In this document: piece after piece, positions 1-10,990 of the stretch
How the letters are laid out: every line of letters begins with the position of its first letter
How positions within the stretch are numbered: position 1 is the stretch's first letter
Source: Flammula alnicola
Lineage: Eukaryota > Basidiomycota > Agaricomycetes > Agaricales > Strophariaceae
Assembly (NCBI GenBank): GCA_015499995.1
Contig: JADNRV010000086.1
Coordinates: forward strand, 165,477 to 229,476
Direction of reading: 5' to 3'
Length of the DNA stretch: 64,000 nucleotides
Translations under genes and position numbers: made by a program
Notes under the pieces: model-generated
The model's database searches: none
Told to the model about the DNA's origin: nothing
Seen by the model: the letters and a program-made list of their open reading frames with translations, nothing else

Positions 1-844
1 CGAGTAGTTTGAATGCGGAGATGTGTTCATCAATTGATTTGTTCCCTTGTCTGATTGTGTGGAGCTGTTCAAAAGCATCGCCTTTTTCGTCCGAGATTTC
101 AAAGTCTTTAAAGAGTTTCTTTAGGAACTCTGCCCAGGTTCCTAGGGTCATGTCTTTTGTGGTTTCATCAACGTGAGAGTCGAGGAATTCCTCTCTCCAG
201 GTGGCGGCTGCCTTGTCTGCCATGAATGACAGGGTGAACCCTATCATTTTTTCATCTGTGTCGAAGACTTTCTTGTTGATATTCAGGTAAAGCAAGACTG
301 CTTTCATCCATGATGCGAACTTGGCATTTTCTCCATCGAAGACCTTGGGTCGGTTTAGGTTTAATTCTTTTGGGGATGGGGAAGAGGTTCCGGTAGATGT
401 TTCATCCATATTTTCTATGGCGGTGTTGATTTCCCTTGTGAGGGTTTCGACTCGGGTTTCGGAAGGAATGTTGATTGATCGGGTTTCCGAAGCGTGTTCG
501 GAATTAAATGTGTCAAGTGTTGGTTCTGGTGTCGGATCAGGTGACGGTGCTTCTAGGGGTAGGAAAGTTAAAGTGTTTCCTGATCGTGTTTCTTCGGAGA
601 AGATACTGGCAGAGAGTAATTCTTCTGGGTCGAGGCCTTCAGTTGTTTCGTAGAATTCTTCGTTCGATGATGGAGATACAGAAGTTCTTCTTTCTGTTCT
701 TCCTACTCTGGTGTATTGCCTAGCAGTAGTTTCTGGGTGTTGGGTGGTAGTATCCTCAACAGGTCTTTCGGGTTCTGGACTGGGGGTTGCACTGGGTGCC
801 CTGATAGTTCTTCGGGACGTCGTGGTGTCAAGATGGGGTGATCG
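1..844 (-). CDS. Gag polyprotein (retrotransposon capsid), partial
   Basis: The minus-strand frame is open from an in-frame stop at 845-847 to the window edge, about 281 codons. The first ATG is at 409-407; the stretch upstream is Ser/Thr/Pro/Glu-rich, so the true start may use an upstream exon or the leader may be translated differently. From about base 345 leftward the product reads like a retrotransposon Gag core: an FDG motif followed by a W-rich block, including FASWMKAVLLYL, then a segment with TWAEFLKKLFKDFE and an EQLHTIRQG block. Gag packages the element RNA into virus-like particles in the fungal cell. No zinc knuckle or protease is reached before the edge. Confidence 0.75.
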
Positions 845-887
845 CTATGCTAGGTAGCAAGCGAGGTATAGAGGTAGCTAGATCTTT

Positions 888-1343
888 TGTTACGACTTGA
901 CAAGCAATAAGGTATCCAACAGGATAAATAATGCCTAAGTCGTACTTCAAGACTGAGATCGAGGTTCGAAGTCACTTAAGCGTTCGCAAACGTCTTAGAG
1001 TGTTCAAGAGAGTTCAAGGTGTACTAGGTACTCGAGATATGATTCTCAAGATCTAGCTAAAGAATACATCGTATGCTACTCTAGTATTTATACTAAGTAG
1101 CGAGTCCGGAGTAATAGATAGAACACGTCTCAGACGTGTTATGATACTTGTAAGATATCCATCGCGAAGCCGATGGATGTAAAACAGATAAAAGTGAAAC
1201 ATATAACAGAAACAGGATATGGGGGAGAGCTATGCGGCAAATGATGGGATCGGGAGTGGATAGAAGGTGCATAGCTAGCGTTAGTAAAGAGAAAAAGTAC
1301 GTGCGTACGAGCGTGCGTGCGCGAACCAGGTGCGATCGTAACA
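888..1343 (-). repeat. 5' LTR of the Ty3/gypsy element, 456 bp
   Basis: On the minus strand the repeat starts TGTTACGA and ends TCGTAACA, giving the canonical TG...CA ends inside an 8-bp perfect terminal inverted repeat. The right edge matches the break in homology with gene D. The partner LTR is outside the window, so LTR identity and age cannot be judged. Confidence 0.8.
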
Positions 1344-2006
1344 ATCTGGGCACTGGTGTGCAAGGGAGGCCTAGTTCTCTGCCCGTAAGTAAATAGTTTT
1401 TCTCGGTAAGTGCACCACTGACACGTACCTGGTTCTCAGATTGTCCCTTACGCTGCTTCAAATTCCTGGAGTCACCGAAAGCACTCTTGCGCGCACGTCG
1501 ACAATTGCGGCTTGTGTCTGTAGCGGTAGCGTGTTCCTTCTGAGCGCAGTGTTCATCAGTATGGAGTCCAAGTTAAATCGTGGACAAATTGCCCACCTGT
1601 GGGTTGAGGTGCGCTGACTTTCGTGCTGACCCAATCCACCAGCAGAATTAACCGAGCTATGACTCTGTATTTTGCAGGCGTCATCGAGCTTGTCTGCATC
1701 CAAGGCTCTTACCTTCTGGACAACTCTAGTGTCTCCGATGTCATACTTGATCTGGTTAGTTATATTATGGTACTCGCATTTTATGAAATATGATACTCAC
1801 CATTCACCAGGTCCCTTCTCTTTTGTATCTTGACGTTATTGGTCGTCTCCTGGAATAGATACATCGGCGGAGGTCCCACTCCCGATGGCGGAAATTCCGC
1901 CGACACCAAAGCGGCCTTCATCACGAGCGGCGTGTTCCTCACGAGCTTGATTGTAGGAACCGTCGTCCAAGTTCGTCGAGCCATTTCTCTCGTCCAAGGG
2001 CAATAA
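1344..2006 (+). pseudogene. Membrane-protein family member A, 5'-truncated by the gypsy insertion
   Basis: Retains the last part of exon 2 (to 1381/1382), exon 3 from 1440, exon 4 and the terminal exon ending TAA at 2006. All retained introns keep GT and AG ends and match gene D in place and length. The hydrophobic segments of the C-terminal half are preserved, but relative to D there are substitutions, including loss of the basic C-terminus (ending VQGQ). The 5' half is separated by the retrotransposon and lies outside the window. Likely dead, although the reading frame of what remains is open. Confidence 0.75.
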
Positions 2007-2400
2007 CGTTGCTCACGCAGCCACATCGATACCCGTTGCGAAGCTCGGTGGAAACCTTAGATATTCCATTCGAGCTCGGTCTGTGTTTTGAATTCCACAT
2101 TTGCTATCAGTTTCCGAATCACTTTGCTTTGCTGTTTTCATATGTATGCTATTGTTCTGCTTTTACTTGAAGCTTCCTTTTTTTCCCCTCTCCTCTGAAA
2201 TGTCGCTGTGTATGTAGCTCACATCACAGTTTTCGTTTGCAGGAAATAACATGTACTTACCATTGTCATTGGCCACTTAGGCTGGTTGATGGAAGGCTTG
2301 CGAGAACAGCACTTAGCGTGAACTATGCAACGACGAAACTGATCAAAGGGTAGGTACATGGTCACCACTCTCTACGGTAGACGTTCTTCCTAATGTGCCA
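2007..2400. other. Conserved downstream flank of the membrane-protein family
   Basis: No gene is seen. The segment is shared with the 3' flanks of B (7616-8000), C (reverse, 10640-10990), D (14014-14441) and E (reverse, 30240-30568). Recognisable pieces are a C/T-rich run, the phrase GTAGCTCRCATCAGAGTTTT, and a block near 2281-2340 about a tract with TTGCGAGAACAGCACTT. It marks how far each gene copy was duplicated and may contain the shared 3' end and polyadenylation region. Confidence 0.6.
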
Positions 2401-4200
2401 CTAGCAGAATCCATTATGTGGAAAGCCCCTCGTCGTCCATCGGTTCGGATTTGACGACGACGATTTGAGCCTCACTCTGGTCTTGTCGTGGTCCTGTGCA
2501 TGCGTTTGTGTTTGGATTGGGCCTCGCATCCGACTTTGCCTGCGAGCTTGGTCCGGGGGCGGAGGTGGAGATGTTACAGGACTCTGCGAGGGGGTAATGG
2601 GGACGGATGGCTGGCGCTCCGGCTGGGATGGGATGGGGATTGGCGTTGGATTTGGGACTGGGGCTGGGATTGGAAGTAGCGTTTCCATGGGGGAGGCGAC
2701 GCATCTTCCTCCTGCTCGTACTCTGTCCGTCAGCGTTTCCGCAGCGACCCTTGCACGCGAATGCATTCCGGCCGGTGCGGTGCGTCCTCGCCTACCAGTG
2801 TCGCGTTCTCGCCATGTATACTCTTGGAGGCGAAAGCCACAGGAGATGTGAATGGTGCATGAGAGCGCGAGCACGTCGAGGACAACGCCGATGCCGATGA
2901 GGAGGTAAAGACGGATGTGGAGGTGGATGCTGATGTGGAGAGCCGTGTCAGTGCAGGCGCCCCGGAGAGTACTTGTGGGGACAACGTACGTTGTGCATGG
3001 GTTTGGTCCTGGAGCTGGCACAAGGAGAGCTGGCCCGGGTGGCCGTGGTATTGCGCTAAAGCCACAGATGCAGTGGCAGCGACGGCGACGGTGTGTTAGT
3101 GTTGGTGCGGAGCGTGTTGGGTTTGGGGTGCTGACCGGGCCGATGAGCGTCTAGCCTACATGTCAAAAATACGCGCATCGAGAGCACATGAACGCGCCAG
3201 CGCTTCGATGCATCCCACTCGTCCACGTCCACAGGCTGCGTATTTACCCTGCCGCCGCACACGCCCGCCGCTCCGCCTCGAGGGCGTGCGCGTAGTCATG
3301 GTGCAGTGCGACAACGGCCTGGCGCACGTGCAGACTCGAGTGCGTCGCACACGGCGCGGATGGTGGCGTCGGTGTGCTCGACGACGGAGGCGTCTGTGAG
3401 GGACGGTCGTCGTCGTCGTTGGAGGTGAGGGCAGGGGTGTTGAGAGTGCGGGTGGGATGGTGATTGGCGTTGGGAGGGTCTGGGATGGGGCGCTCCTTGG
3501 AGATGCGGTTGCAGTTGGCAGGGTCATTGGGGATGGGGTCCTTGAGGTTGGGGGTGTTGGGAGAGAGGATGGTGTCGCGAGAGTCTTTGGAGATGGGGAT
3601 GGGGTTGTGAGGGTGGCTGGGAAGGTACATGTACCGATGGTTGGAATACCGGTTGGGAGTGGCGATGTGCGACTGCCGGAGGTGAGTTCAGAGGCATGCA
3701 GTGAAGGGATCCTGCCTCAGCCGCACTCATCCATCGGGTATGTGAGGGGTCTCGAATAGGCTGCAGTGGTGATGGCGCCGGTGAAGGAGGAGAAAGGGGC
3801 TGAGGCTGAGGTGCTTGATGGGCGGCATAGGGAACGGGATGGACAGGAGCGTAGTGATGTTGTGGTTGGGGTGCGTAGTGGTGCCGATGCTGGCGGCCTT
3901 GGTATTAGCGGTATAAGAAGCAGGAGATTGTGAGTACTCGTGCCGACAGACGCTCGTTGCTCGGGTGGGGGTGCAGGTCCATGGCCAGGCACGTATTCAA
4001 GTTGGGGATAGCCTTAGCGAAAATGAAAACGTCGCGAATGGCGTACAACAGCTGAGAAGGGAGGCTTCCGTTTCACAAACAGTCAGCTTTCTATTATAAT
4101 AATATTCTCGTAGGCACTTATTTATGTATGTACCATCACATCGCACACTGCAGCACGGACATGTATGGCTCCAGTTCAATATGGTCTCCACTCTCGTCAT
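2401..4200 (-). pseudogene. Degenerate proline-rich / coiled-coil protein locus, copy 1
   Basis: Homologous to 14442-16283 and in part to 9515-10638, all read from the minus strand. Recognisable minus-strand peptide pieces include the C-terminal block with VVVKSEPMDDEGLST (near 2401-2470), a basic SLRKRRR-type tract, and Pro/His-rich N-terminal blocks. The pieces lie in several frames, and no single set of plausible introns joins them. The coiled-coil segment of copy 3 is absent here. The high GC content produces many overlapping chance open frames on both strands. I do not recognise the family; possible decayed regulatory or structural protein. Confidence 0.4.
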
Positions 4201-4866
4201 CGCTTAACGTTAATCCGTGGCGGCTTCAAAAGCCACGCAGAGCAAAGAGGGTTTGATGCTTCTCACATATCCAGTTATGTTCCATATGCACCGGTGCTTT
4301 CTCAAGATGACAAACACCGCTGAAGGTGTGCTGACTCGGATGCGCAGCACATTGACACATATACTAGGAATTTACATCGTTGCATGCGGTGTAACGTTAT
4401 ACTAACCCTGCGCCAGACTTGGCGTGCTATGACCACCCATTGAAATACCCGTCGAGAAACCGAGACAGTCGGATCTGTGGCTTTACTGCGATATATCATT
4501 CCACAAGTACACCTGTACTTGACATGTGTTCGTCACACGGCCTTGGTGCTTGCTTCCAAATGTATAACACTACCAAAGCACCGAGCCTTGAACTTGAACA
4601 AAGGCAACCGCCCCTAGCCGCCCCTGCCTAGTGAAATCCTTGCGCACCCCGGTATAATTATCCCTAAAATTCTCTAAATCGAAAGGCCTGAGTTATGGTC
4701 CTCTTCCGCAAACCGTTCCTCGAGCCTTGAAAACACCCAACTTATTTCTACCAATTGGAGATCATGACGAGTCCTCGGCTCGTTCTCAAGAGTATTCAAA
4801 TTTTCAGACTGACTCTCACGTTGTCAGAATCATCTGGCCGCGAAATGCTATGTAGACTTTGTTCCA
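4201..4866. other. Intergenic, duplicated; no gene seen
   Basis: Matches 16380-17040 with small indels. Short open frames differ between the copies and are not conserved, so I treat it as non-coding, possibly containing the upstream region of F1. Confidence 0.5.
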
Positions 4867-5646
4867 TTGATTCTAGATTGTACGTATGATTGGAAAGGCT
4901 CTTCCGATACAGCGAGTAATCGATCTATCCTGAGCTCTTTGTATACCAACGTAAGACCCTTTCTAAATTTAACTCGTCCCTCGGGATCAATGTTGCGAAT
5001 GTATTTCTCGTGCACGCCAAGTGGCGTCGTACCATACGCATGCGTAAATTATTTATACTGGCAACCAACTGGCAACTGCTTTATATTTATAACTCCAACG
5101 CAGACTCTCGATTGTGTTCCTTCAGCTTGATTCTGTCATCAACAACGTGCCTGGGCGAACAACTGTCATTTGGGCATTTATCTTCTCGAGCGATGGCCAT
5201 GCTTTAAGCTGCCTATTTATTGCATCGAAATCCACATTCAACGATAGAAATTTTCGAAACAAGTGGGTTGAGGTATGTACCTTCCTCAATAAATATGCAT
5301 GTTCGATGTTTCAATGGTCCTTCAGGCGTCTCGTAGCGGACTTCAGACGATGGAGGCAGTCGAATTCTGGGCGCTTCTCGCGCTACCACTTTCCTCGCTG
5401 ATTTGGTGAGTCGCGGCCTTATCATCTCTAGAAGGGATTGCTAATCTGGCGTTCAAGGTCAGTTTTGTTCTGCGTATCCACAATCCTGTGGTCTGGACAG
5501 AACAAAATGGCGGAGGTGTCCCGAAAAATGGAGATTATAACGTTGGACAGGCCACTTTTGTATCGAGCGCGAGATTTCTCATGACATTGACTTTGACAAT
5601 CATCGCTCAAATATATCGAGCCGTGAAAATGTTCAGACAGCCTTGA
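4867..5646 (+). pseudogene. F1, divergent relative of the membrane-protein family, deleted
   Basis: The 3' exons match F2 (17160-18011) closely: an exon ending at AAGTGGGTTGAG before a GTATGT donor, an exon that ends at a GTGAGT donor after the LIW position, and a final exon ending TGA at 5646. The last exon carries the family signature of a GGG turn followed by a hydrophobic segment. In the upstream part, two stretches present in F2 (the first transmembrane segment and about 60 bases before the next intron) are missing, which removes the N-terminal half. Probably a pseudogene. Confidence 0.6.
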
Positions 5647-6526
5647 CTTAAGAGATAAATTTCGGTCTTTCAATTTTTTCAATTAGTAGATGCAATTGTC
5701 GCTTTATTATTTTCTTCCCGCATCTTTCAATGATGTTCTCCAGATTTGAGATGAAAATAAACAAGTATTCTGAAAATGTTCAGGTTTGTACTACAGGACA
5801 GTACTACGTATAACAAGCGCTCGTGAACTGTAGAAATTCGAGTTTTGTCAGTGGTCACAAACCATAGGCCCCCAAACATGATGCCTCAAGGAGATGAACT
5901 GGGTCACTTCAAGTAGCGAGCATCTATCAGCTTCTGAGGTGGGGTAAAACATGCAGGAAATTGATTGGAAATTGACTATGCTCACTGCATTGCGTATCGC
6001 GCTCTGCAAGAACACCTGTACCTTCTGGTCCTTCAATACTGGCCAATGGGCTTCGAGAGTGGATAAAGCGTTGAGTTTTTGATCTACATAGGTTTTCAGT
6101 CTAAAACGGTCATCTCATGAGAAAATGAGAAAGAGATAACATGAAATCCAATGCACAACGAAATTGCAATCAACTTGGTCCACCATAGTGAGTCATCAAT
6201 TGTTCATCCAGCAAGGCAGTCAATGCATATGAATTGCCCGAATACATAATCGTGGAGATGTTTGGCGAGGCAGATCCAGGCCAGATCTGTCGATCTCGGA
6301 CAACCACTCCAAATATGGAAAGGCAGCTAGATGCGTCGGTCGTTCCTTATCGGGTGTCTCATTTTCCTTTTCCGGCTTCGCTGGCGCACACTGCCTTACG
6401 CACAGCGGCACGATGAACATCTATTAATAGACTGATGAGTGTAATACATAAATCCATCGAAATAACCCTATTTAATTTGTCGCATCGTACAAGTTCTTCC
6501 TCCACCAAAAACTAAACCTATTACAC
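5647..6526. other. Intergenic; duplication boundary and upstream region of gene B
   Basis: Bases 5800-6035 are nearly identical to 25619-25855; after 6035 the two copies diverge abruptly, marking the end of the direct duplication. The part from about 6420 contains a short tract (AATAGACTGATGAGTG) also found in the central spacer of the C/D palindrome (about 12502-12520). No gene is seen. Confidence 0.55.
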
Positions 6527-7615
6527 ATGGGAAGTCATTGTGAGCAGTACAACCCTGGTTCCCTCACTCCTTCAATAACTTTATACACCCACGGAATGGT
6601 CGACGAGAATTCACAAGTCACCGCTAACAATCCAGGGCCTCAGCCATCTTGGATTCAAGAACAACTTCGGTCTCTCCGTGGCATCCAAAGGTTCTTTTAT
6701 TTCTGCTGACTTGTTGAACAACTTGAAACTCATCTCCTACATACTCAGTGAACTGGGACAGAAGATGAAGAACCTGAACACCAGGCCCACCATTTTCATT
6801 GCTTTATGGACAACCCTGACACTAGGTCTTCTTCCCGTCTATTACGCCGAATATCGAGCAGAGACGACTGGCGCAGAAACAGCATCACTGCCCCCACCAG
6901 CCGACACCGAAGTCCGATCCTGGAAGGCTGTTGCAAGAGACCTGACCAAAGTCTGGGCACTGGTATGCAAGGGAGGTCTACTTCTCTGCCCGTAAGCCAA
7001 TGGTTTTTCTCTTGATAAGTGCACCACTGAGGCGTACCTGGTTCTCAGATTGTCCCTTACCCTGCTTCAAATTCCTGGAGTTACCGAAAGCATTCTTGCG
7101 CGCACGTCGACAATTGCGGCTTGTGTCTGCGGTGGTAGCGCATTCCTTCTGAGCGCAGTATTCATTAGTATGAGGTCCAAGTTCAATCGAGGGAAAATTG
7201 CCCACCTGTGGGTCGAGGTACGCCGACTTTCGTGCTGACCCAATGCGCTGGCAGAATTAACCAATCTATACTTCTGTATTTTCCAGGCGTCACCGAGCTT
7301 GTCTGCACCCAAAGCTCTTACCTTCTGGACAACTCTAGTGTCTCCGATGTCGTACTTGATCTGGTTAGTCATATCATCGTACTCGTGTCTCATAAAATAT
7401 GATACTCACCACTCACTAGGTCGCTCATCTTTTGCATCTTGACGTTGTTGGTCGTCTCCTGGAATAGATACATCGGCAGAGGTCCCAGTCCCGATGGCGG
7501 AAATTCTGCCGACACCAAAGCAGCCTTCATCGCGAGTGGCGTTTTCCTCACGAGCTTGATCATAGGAGCTGTCGTCCAAGTTCACCGAGCCATTTCTCTC
7601 GTCAGAGGGCCGTGA
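6527..7615 (+). CDS. Multi-pass membrane protein of unknown function, family member B
   Basis: Five-exon model: 6527-6598, 6660-6991, 7049-7217, 7287-7363, 7420-7615, giving 281 residues. All junctions keep phase; the first intron (61 nt) has a weak GTCGAC donor but a good CTAAC branch site, and it links the ATG frame to the conserved long frame. If that intron is wrong, the ATG at 6765 (MKNLN) would start a 222-residue product. Hydrophobic segments lie near residues 67-87, 125-147, 160-180, 200-230 and 252-272, so about five membrane spans are likely. A short turn with GGG/GRG precedes the last span. No signal peptide or known domain is recognised. The best-preserved single copy outside the palindrome. 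Confidence 0.7.
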
Positions 7616-8240
7616 TGTTACTTGCGAAGCTACATCGATACCTGTTGCGAAGCTTGGTAGAAACCCTTAGATATTCCATTCGAGCTTGGTCTGTGTTTTG
7701 AATTCCACATTTGTTATCAGTTTCCGCATCCCTATGCTTTCCTGTTTTCATGTGTACGCTAATGTTCTGATTGTACTTGAAGCTTTCTCCTTTTTTCTTT
7801 CGTCTAAAATAGCGCTGTGTATCATACTAGTAGCTCGCATCAGAGTTTTCGTTTGCAGGCAATAACATGATGAAGCTACTTACCATTTTCATTGCCCACT
7901 TAGTAGGCTGCTTCGACCTGGTTGATGGAAGGCTTGCGAGAACAGCACTTCAACCTGGCGTGAACCTGAGCGTTAACGACAAACTGATCAAATGCAGAGG
8001 GTAGGTCACATCGGGTCGCACGATCACGCACTCTTTACCGCAATCGACGATCATCCTTATGCCAGTGGGCCTCCCACCACTAGCAGAATCCATATATGCT
8101 CAGCACAGCCGAGAACATAACTCCACTTGACACTCGGATCGACTCGAATTGAAGGTCCCTCCTGGCCCTCCCCAGGCAAAGTTTGAGAGGCACGCGCGTG
8201 ACCCCTCGACGCTGGTTATCTACTAGAGAGAAGCAGCACT
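7616..8240. other. Conserved 3' flank of gene B, then unique sequence
   Basis: Bases 7616-8000 match the 3' flanks of A, C, D and E. About 8000-8240 shows no gene. The match ends shortly before a dispersed repeat that leads into a URB1-derived fragment. Confidence 0.5.
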
Positions 8241-8420
8241 GCTTGTGGCGACAACACTCAACTTCGTAATAGGTTATAGCGCCCTTTTGTTTGACTCTAA
8301 CCTTTGACTATACGCTCAACACTGCTACAGGGAAAGAGAGCAAGCCCACAACGAGGTTAATCGCACAGGAGACTCGACAGTGTCTGGCGTCGGACGCTGG
8401 CATTAAAACTGTTAATCGTG
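8240..8420 (+). repeat. Dispersed repeat, copy 1 (partner about 33870-34075)
   Basis: Both copies share an ordered set of landmarks: ACAACA(C/T)TCAAC, a GGTT(A/G)TAGCGCC tract, and an ending with GTGTCTGGC followed by GGACGCTGGCATTAAAA. The copies differ by many substitutions and small indels. The nature of the repeat is unknown; it has no open frame of note and no clear terminal repeats. Confidence 0.55.
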
Positions 8421-8454
8421 TTCCTCTTGCCACGTTGACATCTGCTACCATTTA

Positions 8455-8915
8455 AGCCATCCGCGCCGCGCTTTCGACTGCTCTCCAGCATATTCTTTCA
8501 CAAAGCATTCCATTTCAGGAGGACCTCCATGAACTTGACCTCTGGCTACTGGCCCTCCCGAAACGACACGTAGCGTATGTCGCTCTGCGTCGACGATTTT
8601 GTTCACCCCTGCTTGAAGACACTGTCTCTACGTCGAAGCCTTAAGTGCACGCGCTCGGCCATTATTCAAACACAATGCCCGACATCATCGAACACATGGA
8701 CATGTATCCGAGCCGGCTCCATATGACGGCCATCGAGCAACTGGATACGAAGATCAACACCAATTCACTTGCTTCACACCACCGCGCCGGCGTCATATCG
8801 TTCATCCGTAACTTTTGGTCAACCTCGTTAGCAAGCCCTCGGATTTGCTCTTTTTGCGCACCTCAAATTCGACAAGCTCTGCGCCTTCAAGTAGTTTTTC
8901 TTCGAGAAAGATGGG
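8455..8915 (+). pseudogene. URB1-derived fragment (middle region)
   Basis: The plus strand encodes broken but clear similarity to the URB1 exon at about 59150-59714 (minus strand) of this same window. Shared pieces include ALGH(Y/H)SNT, DMYPS, MT(A/V)IEQLD and GVISF(I/V)R. The frame is interrupted around 8560-8650 and shifts again after 8810, and neither the URB1 start nor its end is present. The copied part is a single exon in URB1, so it is not possible to tell a DNA-level from an RNA-mediated copy. Non-functional as a ribosome-biogenesis gene. Confidence 0.8.
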
Positions 8916-8935
8916 GTCCGGATACCGCAATGTGA

Positions 8936-9181
8936 ATGGGTATTACCGAGGTTTGTGCGATTTCAGTCTCTTATCTCTTGCAAGTATTGCTGATCTGAAT
9001 GTCCTAGATCCTCGCAAATCTGACTTGCAATGCTCACCCTGCGGTATCTTTGAATCCATTCGAACGCGAAAGCGAAATTGAACAATATCTTCATCGTCAG
9101 AAATCCCAACAGGCCGAAATGTCCACAAACGGATATTGGCCCACCGTCAGTTGTAGATATGATGTTGGCGTCGCTTTGTAA
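8936..9181 (+). CDS. Possible small two-exon gene fragment, unknown
   Basis: ATG at 8936 begins MGITE; a 57-nt GT-AG intron (8951-9007) then joins a frame that stays open to a TAA at 9179-9181, giving 62 residues with a Glu/Gln-rich middle (ESEIEQYLHRQKSQQ). The intron join is convincing, but the final TTGTAA could be another splice donor (GTAAAG), so this may be the start of a longer captured gene whose remainder (9182-9480) is decayed. No family recognised. Confidence 0.3.
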
Positions 9182-9514
9182 AGGTAGAGTACATCTGATA
9201 TACATCACACAGAGGGACTTAGGTATAACCGTTGACTGGCGAAAAACTGTAGACGCGATCAAGAACCAAAAGATCGAACATATACGTCCTCGTCACCTTC
9301 GTCCATCTGCCCCCCACGACCCCGTCCGAGGCAACTAACCGCTGCTTTATCTCCACAATCTGCGCTGGGCCAAGGCTTTTCGCGGTGCCCGACGAGGGCC
9401 GTCCAGAGGGCCGTTATGGCGAAGGTATGGAGTGGTGGGGGAGGGGAGCGCTTGGAGGATTTGGAGCGCTTGGAGCATCGCGTTCTATCGCATTGGACCG
9501 TTATTTTTTAAATT
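9182..9514. other. No gene supported
   Basis: GC content rises towards 9500. A plus-strand frame near 9410-9500 contains a Gly-rich then Leu/Glu-rich stretch that could be a decayed exon, but it lacks a start and splice signals. Confidence 0.4.
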
Positions 9515-10638
9515 GTGGGTAGGGTAAGAGAAAGAGAGACCAGAGACTCACAAGCATATCCGACACACCAGCCTCCCCTTCCGCGTCCCCGGCGGCGGCG
9601 GTTCCGTCTTGTACAGCAGGTTGATGCCCAGCTTGCAGGTGGGTTTCTGCTTGTCGCCTATTTCCGAGTCGCCTGCTGGCCCATTCGTTGTCGCAGGCTT
9701 GGGCGAGCATGGATGTACAAATTACACTGGCACGCGTCGTCATCGGCTCCGACTCCGGCTTAGGACACACCTCACCCTCCTCGTACTCCACCTCCATACC
9801 CGCGTCCACCTGCATCTGCGCGTCGAGGGCCGCAACGAACCTTCTTTCACGACTGCGTGTGTGTTCGCTGCGACAGACGCCGAGGCAGAGGCTAGTGAAG
9901 ACGAAATTCTGGCAATAGGTTTCGGGTCAACGACGACCTCCATCTGCGTCGACGCGGACGCACGAGATGGAAATCCCCTCATCGTCAGCGTCCATAGGTT
10001 CGGGTTTGACGACGACGGCGGTTTGATCCTCACTCTGGCTCTGCTCGTGGTCCTGTGCGGCGTTTATGCTTGTATTGGGCCATGAGTCCGACGTTGCCTG
10101 TGAGCTTGGTCCAGGGGTGGGAGCAGAGATGGTACAGGGGTCAGCGAGGGGGTGGGGGTGGTACAGGGCCCAGGGATGGATGGCTGGGACTTGGATTGGC
10201 ATCGGCGCTCCATGGCGGACGTGACGGATATTCCTCCTGCTCGTACTCTGTCCGCCGGCGTTTCCGCAGAGGCCCTTGGACGCGAATGTATTCCGGACAG
10301 TGTGTTGCGTCCTGGCCTACTAGTATCGCGTTCTCGCCATGAACATTCTTGGAGGCGAAAGCCATAGTAGGAGATGGGAAGAGTGTACGGGAGCGCGAGG
10401 ACGTCGCCACCAACGCCGATGTCGATGTCGATGCGTATGAGAGGTAATGGCGGATGAGGAAGGCCGAGTCAGCGCAGGTGCCCCAGAAAGTACTTGCGGG
10501 GATGAAGTGCGTCGTGCATGTGAGCGGGCTTGGGCTTGGGGCTGGGACAAGAGAACGGTCCGTGTAGCCGTGGTCCACTGTAGAGTGTGTGAGCGTGTGA
10601 CCCGATGTGACTTGCCCTTTGTATTCACTCAAGTTCAC
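9515..10638 (-). pseudogene. Degenerate proline-rich / coiled-coil protein locus, copy 2
   Basis: Minus-strand similarity to copy 3 (14442-15101) includes a block with GENAILVG, an IRVQGPLRKRRRTEYE tract, a DPCTISAPTPGPSSQA tract and a C-terminal VVVKPEPMDADDEG block. The basic RKRRR run and the acidic SUMO-like KPEPMD motif are conserved between copies, which suggests that a real ancestral protein existed. Frames are interrupted and the N-terminal Pro-rich part of copies 1 and 3 is missing. Family unknown. Confidence 0.4.
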
Positions 10639-10990
10639 GCTTACTCAAGCGCTTACTGTTCTCGCAATATTCTGAGAGCCTTCCATCAGCCAGGTCGAAG
10701 CAGCCTAAGCGGGCAATGAAAATGGTAAGTAGCTTCATGACGTTATTGCCAGCAAACGAAAACTCTGATGCGAGCTACATACACAATGACATTTCAGACG
10801 AGAGAAAAAAAAAAAAAAGAAAGCTTCAAGTACAAGCAGAACATTAGCGTACACATGAAAACAGGAAAGCATAGGGATGCGGAAACTGATAACAAATGTG
10901 GAATTCAAAACACAGACCGAGCTCGAATTGAATATCTAAGGATTTCCATCAAGCTCCGCCACTGGCATCGATGTGACTTCGCGAGCAACA
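10639..10990. other. Conserved 3' flank of gene C (reverse orientation)
   Basis: Reverse complement of the flank seen after A, B and D, including a long A-run at 10805-10820. It marks the outer edge of the inverted repeat on this side. No gene seen. Confidence 0.55.

Larger units (their letters stand above)
1..1343 (-). mobile_element. Ty3/gypsy-type LTR retrotransposon, 5' part (runs off the window)
   Basis: The minus strand carries, from right to left, a complete LTR (888-1343), a short leader, and an open frame whose product resembles the Gag capsid region of fungal Ty3/gypsy elements. Only the 5' end of the element is in the window; protease, reverse transcriptase and integrase would lie to the left of base 1. 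The right border sits exactly where sequence homologous to membrane-protein gene D resumes, so the insertion point is sharp. The 5 bases next to the LTR (1344-1348, ATCTG) should be repeated beyond the other LTR. Assignment to Ty3/gypsy rather than another LTR class rests on Gag alone. Confidence 0.8.
1344..6035 (+). repeat. Direct segmental duplication, unit 1 (partner 13362-18173 plus 25619-25855)
   Basis: Gene remnant A, the minus-strand proline-rich/coiled-coil locus and gene remnant F1 occur here in the same order and orientation as D, coiled-coil locus copy 3 and F2 about 12.0-12.4 kb downstream. Matching landmarks are the stop codons of A (2006) and D (14013), and of F1 (5646) and F2 (18011). 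Homology continues past F1 to about 6035, and the same continuation is found at 25619-25855 after the copia element that interrupts unit 2. Divergence and indels (offset drifts from 12007 to about 12365) show that the duplication is not very recent. Confidence 0.85.

Noticed and set aside
2465..4000. Plus-strand Gly/Trp-rich open frames
   Set aside because: Shadows of GC-rich minus-strand sequence; frames are not conserved between the duplicated copies.
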